From the NCBI RefSeq assembly GCF_015476655.1, contig NZ_JABFHF010000018.1, positions 61,543-125,542 of the forward strand: DNA of 64,000 bases, read 5' to 3'. This stretch comes from Aquiflexum lacus (GTDB lineage: Bacteria; Bacteroidota; Bacteroidia; Cytophagales; Cyclobacteriaceae). The position numbers and the translations under genes are program-made. Shown here one piece after another: positions 24,945 through 34,191 of the stretch. Numbering within the stretch: position 1 is the first letter of the stretch; each line of letters begins with the position of its first letter. A model generated the notes under the pieces. It was not told the origin of the DNA. It ran no database searches and saw only the letters and a list, made by a program, of their open reading frames with translations.

Positions 24945-26084
24945 CTATATCACCTCATTCAATCCAAAGTAAAATGCCCTTTGATCACCGAAAGCAAAGT
25001 CAAGCCTGATATTTAGTCCTTCCTGATTGAGTCTATACCTGAATCCAAATCCTGCTCCATATTTGAAGCGGTTCCAATTGAAATCAGATGCATGGGCTGC
25101 GACCTGTCCTGCATGGCCAAAAACCACCATACCCAAATTTCTATATAAACGTAGTCTATATTCTGCCTGATGCACCATGGCATGGTTATCCCTGTACCGG
25201 CCTTCAAAAAAACCCCGCATTCTGTCGCTTCCCCCAATCAGTGACAAATGTTGAAAAGGAGGGGTTCCTGTGGTGAAGCTCCACCAACTTTGCAGCGCCA
25301 AGACCTGTTTTTCATTGGTTTTGAAATACTTTCGGAAGTCTAGGGTATACTGGCTAAAATTAAAATTGCTGCCAAGGAAAGAAGCGTATCCTGTCCATTC
25401 TACGCTGTTGAGCCAGCCTTTGGTGGGTTGAAATATATTGTCACGGGTATCATGGTTGAATACAAATCCCAAGCCTGAAATCCTTTGACCATCATATCCT
25501 GGGACTTGCGTCGTTTCCAAGACTCCTCCGGGAACTCTTCTGAAAATATCATCTACCCGGAACTCATATCTAGGTCCTAGGTAAAGTCCCGGTGCAATTT
25601 TTCTTTGGTAATTGAGATGAATATAAGCAAACCGGGTAGTGTAAAATTCTCCCTCTGAGATGACAGGTTCATTGCCAATTCCATAAAACTTGAAAGGGAA
25701 ATTAGACAACTCTAACCTGGCATTGAGATACTCTTTGTTGTCATTTGCCCAAATGTCGAGTTCTGTGGTGAAAATGGTCTGATTGTTCAGGGTGTACAAA
25801 AAGGTAATGGGAAGAGAAGAAGGACGAAGCGTTGAGGATTGCTTTTCCTTGTATCTAAATACTCTAATGGCCCTTAACCCCAACCCTAGGCTTGTTTCGG
25901 GAGAATACACCACAGCTGGGATGAATGCCCAATTTTCTCCTGAAATCTTATCTATTACCAGATCACCAAAATCAAATAATTTTTCGATAGGGGCTGAATT
26001 TCCAACTGAATCTTTGGAGACTTGGCCACTTACCATTTGGGAAGCAAAGAAGGAGAAGATAAATATTGGTAGGGCCCATTTCAT
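24945..26084 (-). CDS. BamA/TamA-like outer-membrane beta-barrel protein
   Basis: A 379-residue outer-membrane protein (signal peptide ending MVSGQ). It has amphipathic strands throughout, a GGSDRMRGFFEGRYRDN segment equivalent to the Omp85 loop 6 motif, and no POTRA repeats. It is a paralogue of the protein at 11122-12252. It is the first gene of a same-strand run with the CarboxypepD_reg/MG2-plug cluster. A -7-like element (TACATTTG on the minus strand at 26092-26099) lies 8 bp upstream of the ATG, which would make a very short leader. Confidence 0.82.
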   Translation of the reverse strand: MKWALPIFIFSFFASQMVSGQVSKDSVGNSAPIEKLFDFGDLVIDKISGENWAFIPAVVYSPETSLGLGLRAIRVFRYKEKQSSTLRPSSLPITFLYTLNNQTIFTTELDIWANDNKEYLNARLELSNFPFKFYGIGNEPVISEGEFYTTRFAYIHLNYQRKIAPGLYLGPRYEFRVDDIFRRVPGGVLETTQVPGYDGQRISGLGFVFNHDTRDNIFQPTKGWLNSVEWTGYASFLGSNFNFSQYTLDFRKYFKTNEKQVLALQSWWSFTTGTPPFQHLSLIGGSDRMRGFFEGRYRDNHAMVHQAEYRLRLYRNLGMVVFGHAGQVAAHASDFNWNRFKYGAGFGFRYRLNQEGLNIRLDFAFGDQRAFYFGLNEVI

Positions 26085-26120
26085 AAGGGGGCAAATGTAA
26101 TAAATGTTTAATTTGAAAGA

Positions 26121-26663
26121 TCAATCAAAAAATTTTTCCACCTCTTCCCTGACAATGACATATTGAAATAGGTCGCCGATTTGACCTTCTTTAATGTAGG
26201 CATGCTTTAGGATAGCTTCCGGTTCATATCCGGAATTTTCTAAAACCTTCATACAAGGAACATTAAAATCATACACTTGGGCAAAGATTCTTTTTACATC
26301 GGGAAATTTGGCGAGTGCATATTCGGTAAAAAGCTGAACAGCTTCTGTGGCTATTCCCTTACCCCAAAATGATTCTGCGACCCAAAAACCAATTTCCATA
26401 TTGGTTCTCAGTTCGTCTTTTCCAATTTCACAGCCTACCGACCCGGCAAGTTTTCCATCGTATTCTATGGCAAAATTCTGTGGAGGATTGAATTTTTGGT
26501 TATGTTCAATCCAATGACGGGCATCATGTATGGTATAAGGAGAAGGAAAGCTGTCTCTAAGATTTTTAGAAATTTTGAGATTATTGGCGATAGGATAAAG
26601 ACTGTGAAAGTGCCCTTCATGCCAAGTTACCAAACAAATATTTTCTTTTCCCTGTAATTTCAT
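26121..26663 (-). CDS. GNAT family N-acetyltransferase (RimJ/RimL-like)
   Basis: A 180-residue acetyltransferase. The ATG at 26663 is chosen over a TTG two codons upstream. The fold signature includes FAIEYDGKLAGSVG (beta4), EIGFWVAESFWGKGIATEAVQL, which contains the acetyl-CoA binding motif (Q/R)xxGxG/A-like WGKGIA, and CMKVLENSGYEPEA towards the C-terminus. These are typical of the RimJ/RimL branch, which modifies protein N-termini or small amines. Substrate is unknown. It is followed downstream by the outer-membrane protein gene of the opposite reading end with a 36-bp gap, possibly co-transcribed with it. Confidence 0.87.
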   Translation of the reverse strand: MKLQGKENICLVTWHEGHFHSLYPIANNLKISKNLRDSFPSPYTIHDARHWIEHNQKFNPPQNFAIEYDGKLAGSVGCEIGKDELRTNMEIGFWVAESFWGKGIATEAVQLFTEYALAKFPDVKRIFAQVYDFNVPCMKVLENSGYEPEAILKHAYIKEGQIGDLFQYVIVREEVEKFFD

Positions 26664-26810
26664 GAACAAACAATTATTTAAACATTAAGATAACGGAGTT
26701 TTATCAGTTTCAGTAAAAAGATATTGGGTTTATTTTAAAAATGAAGCCATTCTGATTGAAGTCTAAGTTTTGATATTGTTGAAATTGAGAAAAAACCTGA
26801 ATTCCCAATA

Positions 26811-26825
26811 GGGAATAAACTTTAA
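26811..26825. promoter_or_regulatory. Isolated palindrome ATTCCCAATAGGGAAT-like
   Basis: A near-perfect palindrome (ATTCCC-N3/4-GGGAAT) within a 256-bp gap that otherwise shows nothing. TTTCCC/GGGAAA-type palindromes often precede Xre/HipB-type regulators in Bacteroidota, but no such gene is adjacent, so the role is open. Confidence 0.3.
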
Positions 26826-26919
26826 TATTTTTCACCAAACTCTTTTTTCCTCACAGACCCACTGAGACTGCCTATTGAGATTGTTAACAAAACTACGACT
26901 GTCCACTGAACCAAACCCC

Positions 26920-29724
26920 TTATCTCACCAAAAGCCTACTGACATACTCTTTTTCCCTACTCCTTATAGACACAACATACATTCCTTTTGGAAGTCCTTT
27001 GAATTCTACAAGATCTTCTCCACCATAAGGTATAATCTTTCTGATTTCAATCCCCAACATATCAGTCACCGATATGGAGTTAACTTGGTTTATCCCTTTA
27101 AAAGAAACAATGACATCTCCTTGAGATGGGTTGGGGTAGACAGACGTTTTCCCTAATGAAATCTCTGGATTAATGCTGGTGATCAGATTTACATTTACTT
27201 CGAGACTTTGGGATATTCCTGAATTACAGCCGTTCATAGGAGTTACTGTAAGGGTATAGTCTCCTTCTTTTTCCCATTGAACTTTTACTTTATTGGTTCC
27301 CTGTCCACTGATTACTTTTCCTGCATTACCACTGGTACTCCATTGGAAATTGACATTTGGCACATTGGATACCTCATATTCTTCTTCTGTCAATCCGACC
27401 ATTTCAGGGCCAATGATTTCGGAAGGCTGTTCTGGTGGGGTCAATACCTGAATGCTTTTGCTGAAAGTTGAACCAACACCGCAGGGATTGTTTGGTGTTA
27501 TTTTCAATTGTCTTTGACCTAGTCCAGTCCACATTACAGTTACTTGTGAAGTACCTTGACCTGCTGTGATTTCTCCGCCCTCCAGTTCCCATATAAATAC
27601 CGTACCCGGAATTTCTGTCACTTGATAATCCATCAATTCATTTTGGCAAGTGACTCCTTCTCCTTCAATGTCAATAATCGCCTGAGGTTGTGTCGAAACC
27701 AAGACTTCGAGGCCTTTGGTACGTCCGTTTCCACAATTGTTTTTGCCTCGTACCAAAACAGCATTTCTTCCTGGGACATCCCAACTTACTACTATTCTAT
27801 TGCTTCCCTGACCTTCAAGAATTGTTCCTCCATCCACCCTCCATTCAAATTCCGCATCAGGGCCTTCATTGTTCTGTACAGTATATATTTGTTGTGAAAT
27901 ACAGATGTTGTCTTCCCCAAAAATCACCGTGGCTTCTTCCGGTACCTGACAGCTATAATTGAATAAGGTACCTTTTTCGCCCACTGCAAATCCACTGCTC
28001 AGATCCCCAAAACTGATTCCTGTAAAATCCTGAAATGTAGCTGTTGGCATACTTGCCCAAGTTTCCCCACCATCCCGAGTAGACATCATCCATCCTTTTT
28101 CCCCAGCTACAAATCCGACAGATTCATCCAGAAAGTCCAGTGCGTTTAATTTTCTTGTGATTCCTGCATTGATTTTAGTCCAGGTTTTTCCTTGGTCGGA
28201 AGTTTTTAGGATTGTACCGGCATCTCCAATGACAATGGCAGTTTGTTCGTCCAATTTTTTTATGCCATTAAGATCTTCAGAAGACTGAGAGGTTACAACC
28301 TGCCAGGTTTCCCCATCATCAGTTCGGGCAACAAATCCGTTTTTTCCAATGACTATACCAGTAGTAGCATCAAAAAATTCAAGATCAACCAAGGTGACTG
28401 CCGTATTGGCAACAGATAACTCAGACCAAGTAACCCCGGAATCTAAAGTTTTGGCCATAAATCCATTTGCGCCGACAATGAAACCATTAGCATTATTGAA
28501 AAAATAAATGCCATTGATTGCACCTTCGGTTCCCGGAGTGAGCGAAGTCCAATTGCCACCGGAATTAGTGGTTCGAAGGAGTATTCCATTATCTCCGCCG
28601 ATATAACCAAAAGCATTGGTAGTAAATGCCAAGTCATTGAAAGTCACCGAAAGCGGCCTCGAACGATCCGCTAAAGAGTTTCCGCCATTGTTGGTGGACA
28701 AGACCAACCCTTCCTCACCGATGATATAGCCAAGTGTCGCGGTTCTGAATTGTGTGTTTGAGTAATCCTTGTCCCTTCCGGCAAGCCTTACAGCCCAACT
28801 TGAACCGGAATTGTTGGAGGAAATAACCAAACCGTTTTCACCTACTGCAAATACCACATTGGCCGATCTTCTGAAACTGACGGAATTATAATTCTGTGTA
28901 TTGTTGATATTGATACCATCAATGGTGGTACCTGCATTGACTGTTCTTAAGATTGTGGCATTTTCTCCAAGGAAAACACCCAGATTAGGATTTGACTTAT
29001 TGAATGAAACGGCATTTAAGTTTCTCTCTGTTCCGCTGTTCAAAAGTGTCCAACTCAAGCCCGCATCCGTGGTTTTGATGATGGTACCCTGTTGCCCGAC
29101 TGCAAATCCTTCCGTACCTGTGGTAAAATAGATATCGGCTAGATTTTTGGTCTGTCCTGTGTTTTGAATGTTCCAATTGTTTCCCCCGTTAAAAGTCAGG
29201 ATGACCTGACCATCGGAGGAGGCAATATATCCTGTATCCTGATTGACAAAAAACAGGCTATTGAGATCTGAAGTAGTGCCCACTGATTGCCTTGCCCAAG
29301 TTTGCCCTCCATTGGTAGATCGGAAAACTTCTCCGTTTTCACCTACGGCATACACCCTTGTTTCATTCAGAAATTTGACACTTTTCAAGGTCCTTTGGGT
29401 TCCGGCATTGGAAAATTGCCACGTTTGCCCTCCATTGGTTGTACGGTACACGACTCCCTCTTCACCAACCATGAGGCCAAGGGTTTCATTGAAAAAACTA
29501 ACCCCTAACATTTTATTTTTGGAAGGAGCTTCCTGCTCTACCCAACTGAGTCCACCATCAATGGTTTTCAAAATGACTTGATCTCCGGCAATAAAACCAG
29601 TCTCATCACTGACCCATGTTATTCCTGAAAGTTGATTGCCCCAGCCTCCCACTCTTCTCCAAGTTTGGGAATAAACAAGACTGTGAAATAAAATAAAAAT
29701 AAGAATGGGTGCTAAGCGCTTCAT
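26920..29724 (-). CDS. YCF48-repeat surface protein with T9SS sorting domain
   Basis: A 934-residue secreted protein with a signal peptide (cleaved near SLVYSQ). Residues about 20-620 hold roughly twelve repeats of the YCF48/BNR type (variants of GFIVGANG...KTLDSGVTW and AVGENGEVFRSTNGGQTW) forming a beta-propeller. Residues about 625-855 contain Ig/PKD-like domains with repeated ITAGQGTSQVTVMW-type motifs. The C-terminus (about 860-934) is a type A T9SS sorting domain (YPNPSQGDVIVSF, GLPKGMYVVSI, ending SRLLVR). The protein should be exported by type IX secretion and attached to the surface. Its binding target is unknown. A good -7 element lies 27 bp before the ATG. Confidence 0.88.
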   Translation of the reverse strand: MKRLAPILIFILFHSLVYSQTWRRVGGWGNQLSGITWVSDETGFIAGDQVILKTIDGGLSWVEQEAPSKNKMLGVSFFNETLGLMVGEEGVVYRTTNGGQTWQFSNAGTQRTLKSVKFLNETRVYAVGENGEVFRSTNGGQTWARQSVGTTSDLNSLFFVNQDTGYIASSDGQVILTFNGGNNWNIQNTGQTKNLADIYFTTGTEGFAVGQQGTIIKTTDAGLSWTLLNSGTERNLNAVSFNKSNPNLGVFLGENATILRTVNAGTTIDGININNTQNYNSVSFRRSANVVFAVGENGLVISSNNSGSSWAVRLAGRDKDYSNTQFRTATLGYIIGEEGLVLSTNNGGNSLADRSRPLSVTFNDLAFTTNAFGYIGGDNGILLRTTNSGGNWTSLTPGTEGAINGIYFFNNANGFIVGANGFMAKTLDSGVTWSELSVANTAVTLVDLEFFDATTGIVIGKNGFVARTDDGETWQVVTSQSSEDLNGIKKLDEQTAIVIGDAGTILKTSDQGKTWTKINAGITRKLNALDFLDESVGFVAGEKGWMMSTRDGGETWASMPTATFQDFTGISFGDLSSGFAVGEKGTLFNYSCQVPEEATVIFGEDNICISQQIYTVQNNEGPDAEFEWRVDGGTILEGQGSNRIVVSWDVPGRNAVLVRGKNNCGNGRTKGLEVLVSTQPQAIIDIEGEGVTCQNELMDYQVTEIPGTVFIWELEGGEITAGQGTSQVTVMWTGLGQRQLKITPNNPCGVGSTFSKSIQVLTPPEQPSEIIGPEMVGLTEEEYEVSNVPNVNFQWSTSGNAGKVISGQGTNKVKVQWEKEGDYTLTVTPMNGCNSGISQSLEVNVNLITSINPEISLGKTSVYPNPSQGDVIVSFKGINQVNSISVTDMLGIEIRKIIPYGGEDLVEFKGLPKGMYVVSIRSREKEYVSRLLVR

Positions 29725-29750
29725 CGTGTAAATTCATGCTTCTATTGATA

Positions 29751-29758
29751 CAAAAATA
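29751..29758 (-). promoter_or_regulatory. Putative -7 element of the YCF48-repeat gene
   Basis: On the minus strand the sequence is TATTTTTG, matching TAnnTTTG, 27 bp before the ATG at 29724. The -33 site is not convincing. Confidence 0.5.
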
Positions 29759-29875
29759 GGACTAAATCCCATAAATGAAACATTAGGAGATGCTCAAGAG
29801 ACATTTGAAACTATTTAATTAGCAGATTTGGGATATAAACAGCAATAATGTCTTTAGAAACTCGTGATTTACATC

Positions 29876-29883
29876 TACTTTTG
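29876..29883 (+). promoter_or_regulatory. Putative -7 element of the Tll0287-like gene
   Basis: TACTTTTG fits TAnnTTTG. A TTTA at 29853-29856, 19 nt upstream, could serve as a weak -33 element. The element ends 22 bp before the chosen ATG at 29906 and supports that start. Confidence 0.55.
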
Positions 29884-29905
29884 TAGGGTAGAAAGCAAAA
29901 AAAAA

Positions 29906-30559
29906 ATGAAAAATTTATTTAATTTAGTTTTGTTAACATTGCTTTTAATCTCCTGTAATTCAAATGAAAGAGTGAGTAAGGATGTTTTTGAGGAAGTGAA
30001 TAAAAGCATGGAAGTCAAAAAACTCAATGAGGCAGACATCATTCAGGCAGCCATGGTATGGGGAGAGGAAATCAGTAATGAAGCTCAAAAGCAATTGATA
30101 TCAGCCTTACAGGAGGCCATCGCAAATGAAGGAGTTCCTGAAGCCATCAAATTCTGCAATGTAAACGCGCTGCCGATCCTAAAAGAAGTATCAGATAAAT
30201 ACAATGTGGAGATCAAAAGGGTATCCAATCAATATAGAAACCCTGCTGATAAGCCTTTGGAATATGAAGAAGGAATTTTGGATACTTATGTTTACAATGG
30301 TGAAAACGACATTGCGAATGAACCAAATATCCAGAAAATTGAAGGTGGGGAAGTTTTGTTGTTTACCAAGGCCATCATGATTCCCAATGCACTTTGTCTT
30401 AATTGCCATGGACAGACAGGTACTGAAATCAGTCCTGAAACCCAAAAAGTCCTGGACGAACTATATCCCGAAGATAAGGCCAAAGGTCATAAAATCGGAG
30501 ATTTGAGAGGTATGTGGAGCATCCGACTTCCCAAAAAAGAAGTAGTCAAAAACATGTAA
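29906..30559 (+). CDS. Tll0287-like (DUF3365) lipoprotein with CxxCH heme motif
   Basis: A 217-residue lipoprotein (lipobox LLISC). The ATG at 29906 is chosen because it starts a compact signal peptide and lies just after a promoter-like element. The body is the Tll0287/DUF3365 sensor-type domain (AIANEGVPEAIKFCNVNALP, RVSNQYRNPADKP). Near residue 170 the motif ALCLNCHGQTG provides CxxCH for covalent c-type heme attachment. DUF3365 proteins are thought to be periplasmic heme-binding sensors or electron carriers. The C-terminus (LRGMWSIRLPKKE) matches the family ending. The next small gene begins within 25 bp. Confidence 0.85.
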   Translation: MKNLFNLVLLTLLLISCNSNERVSKDVFEEVNKSMEVKKLNEADIIQAAMVWGEEISNEAQKQLISALQEAIANEGVPEAIKFCNVNALPILKEVSDKYNVEIKRVSNQYRNPADKPLEYEEGILDTYVYNGENDIANEPNIQKIEGGEVLLFTKAIMIPNALCLNCHGQTGTEISPETQKVLDELYPEDKAKGHKIGDLRGMWSIRLPKKEVVKNM

Positions 30560-30580
30560 TTGCGCCAACCCAAACCTATT

Positions 30581-30952
30581 ATGTATTTTGAACGATCATT
30601 GTCAAAGTCCTATGGACTTATTTTAGTCCTCTTGTTGATTTCCTTATCATCTGGATTTAGTTTGACTACACAACACGATGAGCATAAATTACCTGGGATA
30701 TCATTTTTATGTAATTTGGAAACTATGAACACTCCCGATATCCTTAACAAGGAAAAATATATAGGGTTTGATGATAGGTCTTATTTCAAAAAGAATAAAA
30801 AAAGACAAAATAAGAAAGCCCAAGACAGCATAAAATGTGATTTTTCAACGTCCTCGGACCATGAAGAGGAAGGTAAATCCCCTGTCAAATCTTACAATCA
30901 ATTGAAAGGACTTTTGGAAGAGGTGGATATGATGGTTGATGGATGGATGTAA
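30581..30952 (+). CDS. Small secreted hypothetical protein
   Basis: A 123-residue protein with an N-terminal hydrophobic segment (residues about 9-29) that could be a signal peptide or anchor, followed by a charged, low-complexity part (FKKNKKRQNKKAQDS) and an acidic C-terminus. No family is recognised. It begins 21 bp after the stop of the Tll0287-like gene on the same strand, so it may be co-transcribed. The ATG at 30581 is preferred over a TTG at 30560. Confidence 0.45.
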   Translation: MYFERSLSKSYGLILVLLLISLSSGFSLTTQHDEHKLPGISFLCNLETMNTPDILNKEKYIGFDDRSYFKKNKKRQNKKAQDSIKCDFSTSSDHEEEGKSPVKSYNQLKGLLEEVDMMVDGWM

Positions 30953-30996
30953 GATTCCTTTGAAAATTTGTGGATAATCACGTAGGGAATATTATT

Positions 30997-31093
30997 TGAA
31001 CCACAAAAGAAACAAAAGCGAACAAAAGACTAAATTACCAAAAGCTTGATATTCAGTAACTTATTGTATTCTTTTGTCACTTTTGTAGTTTCA
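30997..31093. repeat. Imperfect inverted repeat (CCACAAAAG type)
   Basis: Arms of 22-23 bp at 30997-31018 and 31071-31093, containing ACCACAAAAGAAACAAAAG and its near complement, enclose about 52 bp. The architecture matches the repeat at 19373-19470 (arms about 23 bp, centre about 52 bp) though the sequence differs. It fills most of the gap between two convergent genes. Confidence 0.65.
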
Positions 31094-31161
31094 TCATTTA
31101 ACCGTCCTTTATCCTTCCTCCTTCCCAAATCTAAAATCTACCCTCTACCTTCATCCTTTCT

Positions 31162-32241
31162 TCAGACTTCCTCCATTCCCGTATTTTTCATTTTCTCAAG
31201 ATTCTCTGCAAATCTAAGGGCAGAAATAAATTCTTCAATATTACCATCCATGATGTCAGGAAGATTATAGACAGTCTTATTGATACGGTGGTCTGTTACC
31301 CGGCTTTGGGAATAATTGTATGTTCTGATTTTGTCCGAACGGTCACCACTTGCCACCATGGACCTTCTTTGGGCTCCTACGGCTTCATTGTGTTTGTTCA
31401 ATTCGATTTCATAAAGTCTTGATCGAAGTACTTTTAAGGCTTTTTCAAAGTTTTTAATCTGAGACTTTTCATCCTGACAAGTTACCACAAGTCCAGTGGG
31501 AATATGTGTCAAACGAACAGCTGAATAGGTTGTGTTGACAGATTGACCACCGGGGCCGGAAGAGCAATAGGTATCCTTTCGGATTTCGTTCATATTGATA
31601 TTCACTTCCACTTCATCCATTTCGGGAAGCACGGCTACAGTGGCAGCAGAAGTATGCACCCTTCCCTGTGTCTCAGTGGCAGGAACTCTTTGGACGCGGT
31701 GTACACCTGATTCAAACTTCATCATCCCGTACACATCTGCACCGGTGATGGTACTGATAATTTCTTTGTAGCCTCCTGAAGAACCGAAAGTCAAATCGAG
31801 AACAGTCAGTTTCCAACCCTGTTTTTCGCAAAACCTTTCATACATTCTGAAAAGATCACCTGCAAAAATTGCAGCCTCATCACCACCCGTACCGCCCCGG
31901 ATTTCTAGGATACAGTCTTTGGAATCATTGGGGTCTTTGGGTATCAATTGCTGTTTGAGCTCCTCCTCAAGTTCCACCATTCTATCCTTCAGTTCATCCA
32001 ACTCGATTTTGGCCATATCCCTGAAATCAGTGTCTTTTTCCTTGTCCAGAATTTCTTTGGTACTGCTGATATTGTCCAGTACATTTTTATAGTCGTCATA
32101 CAGGATCACTATTTTTTCAAGATCCTTGTATTCTTTGGTCAACTTGGTGTATTTGGACATATCCGACATGGCATCAGGCTGTATGATGAGCTGGCCAACT
32201 TCGATGAATCTATCTTTCAGCGCTTGTAATTTGTCAAGCAT
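31162..32241 (-). CDS. prfA: Peptide chain release factor 1
   Basis: A 359-residue class I release factor that reads UAA and UAG and triggers hydrolysis of the peptidyl-tRNA. The start at 32241 ([12 protein letters not shown]) matches the usual length. The GGQ motif is at residues 231-233 ([12 protein letters not shown]), and the codon-recognition PxT motif appears as PAT at 187-189, identifying RF1 rather than RF2. The RNA-binding C-terminus ([24 protein letters not shown]) is intact. It is divergent from the RsmB-like methyltransferase gene, and both have -7-like elements in the shared 116-bp region. Confidence 0.97.
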   Translation of the reverse strand: MLDKLQALKDRFIEVGQLIIQPDAMSDMSKYTKLTKEYKDLEKIVILYDDYKNVLDNISSTKEILDKEKDTDFRDMAKIELDELKDRMVELEEELKQQLIPKDPNDSKDCILEIRGGTGGDEAAIFAGDLFRMYERFCEKQGWKLTVLDLTFGSSGGYKEIISTITGADVYGMMKFESGVHRVQRVPATETQGRVHTSAATVAVLPEMDEVEVNINMNEIRKDTYCSSGPGGQSVNTTYSAVRLTHIPTGLVVTCQDEKSQIKNFEKALKVLRSRLYEIELNKHNEAVGAQRRSMVASGDRSDKIRTYNYSQSRVTDHRINKTVYNLPDIMDGNIEEFISALRFAENLEKMKNTGMEEV

Positions 32242-32264
32242 AAAATCTATTTTTAATGAGAGGG

Positions 32265-32272
32265 CAAAATTA
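32265..32272 (-). promoter_or_regulatory. Putative -7 element of prfA
   Basis: The minus strand reads TAATTTTG, matching TAnnTTTG, 24 bp before the prfA ATG. Confidence 0.5.
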
Positions 32273-32330
32273 ACAAAAATATCCATAGTAGGGATTTTGG
32301 TTTTCACCACTCCGCTCTTGGGAATCTTCC

Positions 32331-32338
32331 TATCTTTG
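32331..32338 (+). promoter_or_regulatory. Putative -7 element of the RsmB-like gene
   Basis: TATCTTTG matches TAnnTTTG, 20 bp before the ATG at 32358. It faces away from the prfA element, making a compact divergent promoter region. Confidence 0.55.
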
Positions 32339-32357
32339 TGCTCTCAAATAAAAAAAC

Positions 32358-33560
32358 ATGAAGCTTTTCACAAATACAGTCTATGCAGTCGTTCAGGCTA
32401 TAGACGAAATTTTCAATGATAACCGATATGCGGACAAAGTAATAGAAAGAACCCTCAAATCAAATCCAAAATGGGGTGCAAGGGACAGGGGCTTCATTGC
32501 GGAATCTGTCTATGATATGGTAAGATGGTGGAGGTTGATTAATTTTTTGAGTCCATCCAAAGACACCTATCAGCTTTTTGGCACCTATTGGTTTCTACAG
32601 GGAAGAACTTTACCTGATTGGAAAGAATTCAAAGGTCTTGATGGTGATGGCATTCACCGAAGATATGAAAGGCTGAATAACAGGGCAGTCATCCAATCTA
32701 TTCCGGACTGGTTGGATGAGATGGGTGCCGAACAATTAGGCAATAAATGGGAGGAAGAAATCAATACCCTCAATCAGCAGGCAGAAGTAGTTCTGAGGGT
32801 AAATACCCTTAAAATCACTAGGGAACAATTGATGAACCGTTTGGCAGATGAAGACATTGAGTCCTATGCACCAAAGGGATATAAAGATGCATTGGTCTTG
32901 GCCAAAAGGCAGAATGTCTTTAAAAACGCCGCCTTTAAAGAGGGATTATTTGAAGTTCAGGATGCTTCATCACAACTTGTTGCTGCGGCATTGGATGTAG
33001 AACCTGGCATGCGGGTAATAGATGCCTGCGCAGGATCCGGAGGAAAATCCCTTCATTTGGCGGCCCTGATGCAGAACAAAGGTCGGATATTGTCGATGGA
33101 CACGGAGGGATGGAAACTTCAGAACACTAAGATAAGAGCAAGGCGGAATGGTATCAGTATCATTGAACCCAGAGTAATTGAAGGGAATAAAACCATTAAA
33201 AGATTGAGTGAATCTGCAGACCGTGTGCTTTTGGATGTTCCCTGTTCCGGATTGGGAGTATTAAAAAGAAACCCGGACACCAAATGGAAGCTCAGTCCCG
33301 AATCGATTGAAAAAGTGCAGGCCATCCAACAGGAAATCTTACAAAATTATTCTTCCATGGTCAAAAAAGGAGGAATTATGGTCTATGCTACCTGTAGTAT
33401 CTTACCCTCCGAAAACCAACATCAAGTGGAAAAATTCCTGGCATCTGAAAAGGGAAAGGAGTTTGAGCTTTTGGAAGACCAAAAAGTGTTGGCCCAGGAA
33501 AGCGGATTTGATGGGTTTTATATTGCTAAGTTGAAAAGGAAAGATTCTTCATCAAAATAA
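32358..33560 (+). CDS. RsmB/NOP family rRNA cytosine-C5 methyltransferase
   Basis: A 400-residue SAM-dependent RNA methyltransferase. The N-terminal helical NusB-like part (residues 1-140) is followed by the catalytic domain. The SAM-binding motif is VIDACAGSGGKSLHL, and the two catalytic cysteines are in DVPCSGLG (Cys296) and YATCSILPSEN (Cys346). The latter is the nucleophile motif IV/VI pattern of RsmB/NSUN enzymes. It would make 5-methylcytosine in rRNA or tRNA; the exact site is not readable. The C-terminus is short and carries no PUA domain. Confidence 0.9.
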   Translation: MKLFTNTVYAVVQAIDEIFNDNRYADKVIERTLKSNPKWGARDRGFIAESVYDMVRWWRLINFLSPSKDTYQLFGTYWFLQGRTLPDWKEFKGLDGDGIHRRYERLNNRAVIQSIPDWLDEMGAEQLGNKWEEEINTLNQQAEVVLRVNTLKITREQLMNRLADEDIESYAPKGYKDALVLAKRQNVFKNAAFKEGLFEVQDASSQLVAAALDVEPGMRVIDACAGSGGKSLHLAALMQNKGRILSMDTEGWKLQNTKIRARRNGISIIEPRVIEGNKTIKRLSESADRVLLDVPCSGLGVLKRNPDTKWKLSPESIEKVQAIQQEILQNYSSMVKKGGIMVYATCSILPSENQHQVEKFLASEKGKEFELLEDQKVLAQESGFDGFYIAKLKRKDSSSK

Positions 33561-33615
33561 AAGACTGCTTGGGAATTTTTGTTAATTTCATCAAAAACTA
33601 AAATTCAACCCAATC

Positions 33616-34059
33616 ATGACGACTCTTGAAGCTGTATTTGGAATGGCCAGCACATTGGCCTTTTTTTCCTGGATTGCCCTGTTCATTTTTTATCCCCGCA
33701 AATGGATATATCAAACCTTATTTTCTGGGGTATTTATCATCTTAGCCTTGACTTATCTGTTTTATATTGTGATGGGTCTTGGAGGAGAATCTGAAGGGGG
33801 ATTTGGCAGCTTGGCTGAGGTTAGGACTTTATTTGGATCTGATGAAGCTTTGTTGGCAGGATGGATCCACTACTTGGTTTTTGATCTTTTTGTGGGGATG
33901 TGGATCACCAAAGATGCCTGGGAAAAAGACATCAACAGGTGGATTGTTTTACCTTGTTTGATTCTCACTTTTATGCTGGGCCCTGTAGGTTTATTGACTT
34001 ATTTCCTGATTCGGGGAGTAAAACTTAAAAAACTTAATCAAAGTCCCTTTCATCCGTGA
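33616..34059 (+). CDS. ABA4-like family membrane protein (DUF4281)
   Basis: A 147-residue protein with four predicted transmembrane segments. The motifs AGWIHYLVFDLFVGMWITKDA and LTFMLGPVGLLTYFLIR are diagnostic of the ABA4-like/DUF4281 family. In plants ABA4 is needed for neoxanthin formation; in bacteria the role is unknown, and no carotenoid gene is adjacent here. It starts 55 bp after the methyltransferase gene on the same strand and may share its transcript. Confidence 0.88.
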   Translation: MTTLEAVFGMASTLAFFSWIALFIFYPRKWIYQTLFSGVFIILALTYLFYIVMGLGGESEGGFGSLAEVRTLFGSDEALLAGWIHYLVFDLFVGMWITKDAWEKDINRWIVLPCLILTFMLGPVGLLTYFLIRGVKLKKLNQSPFHP

Positions 34060-34124
34060 TGACCAAAGAAAATTCCCTTTTCCAGATGAAATTTGTATGA
34101 AACTTGAATTTTATTTGACATCGG

Positions 34125-34157
34125 TTTGATTGCCAATAGAAATTGTGTGTATCTTTG
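34125..34157 (+). promoter_or_regulatory. guaB promoter
   Basis: A complete Bacteroidota sigma-A promoter: TTTG at 34125-34128 and TATCTTTG at 34150-34157 with 21 nt between them. It ends 34 bp before the guaB ATG. Confidence 0.75.
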
Positions 34158-34191
34158 ACGGGCAAATAGGGTTACCTAACCAATATTTGCT

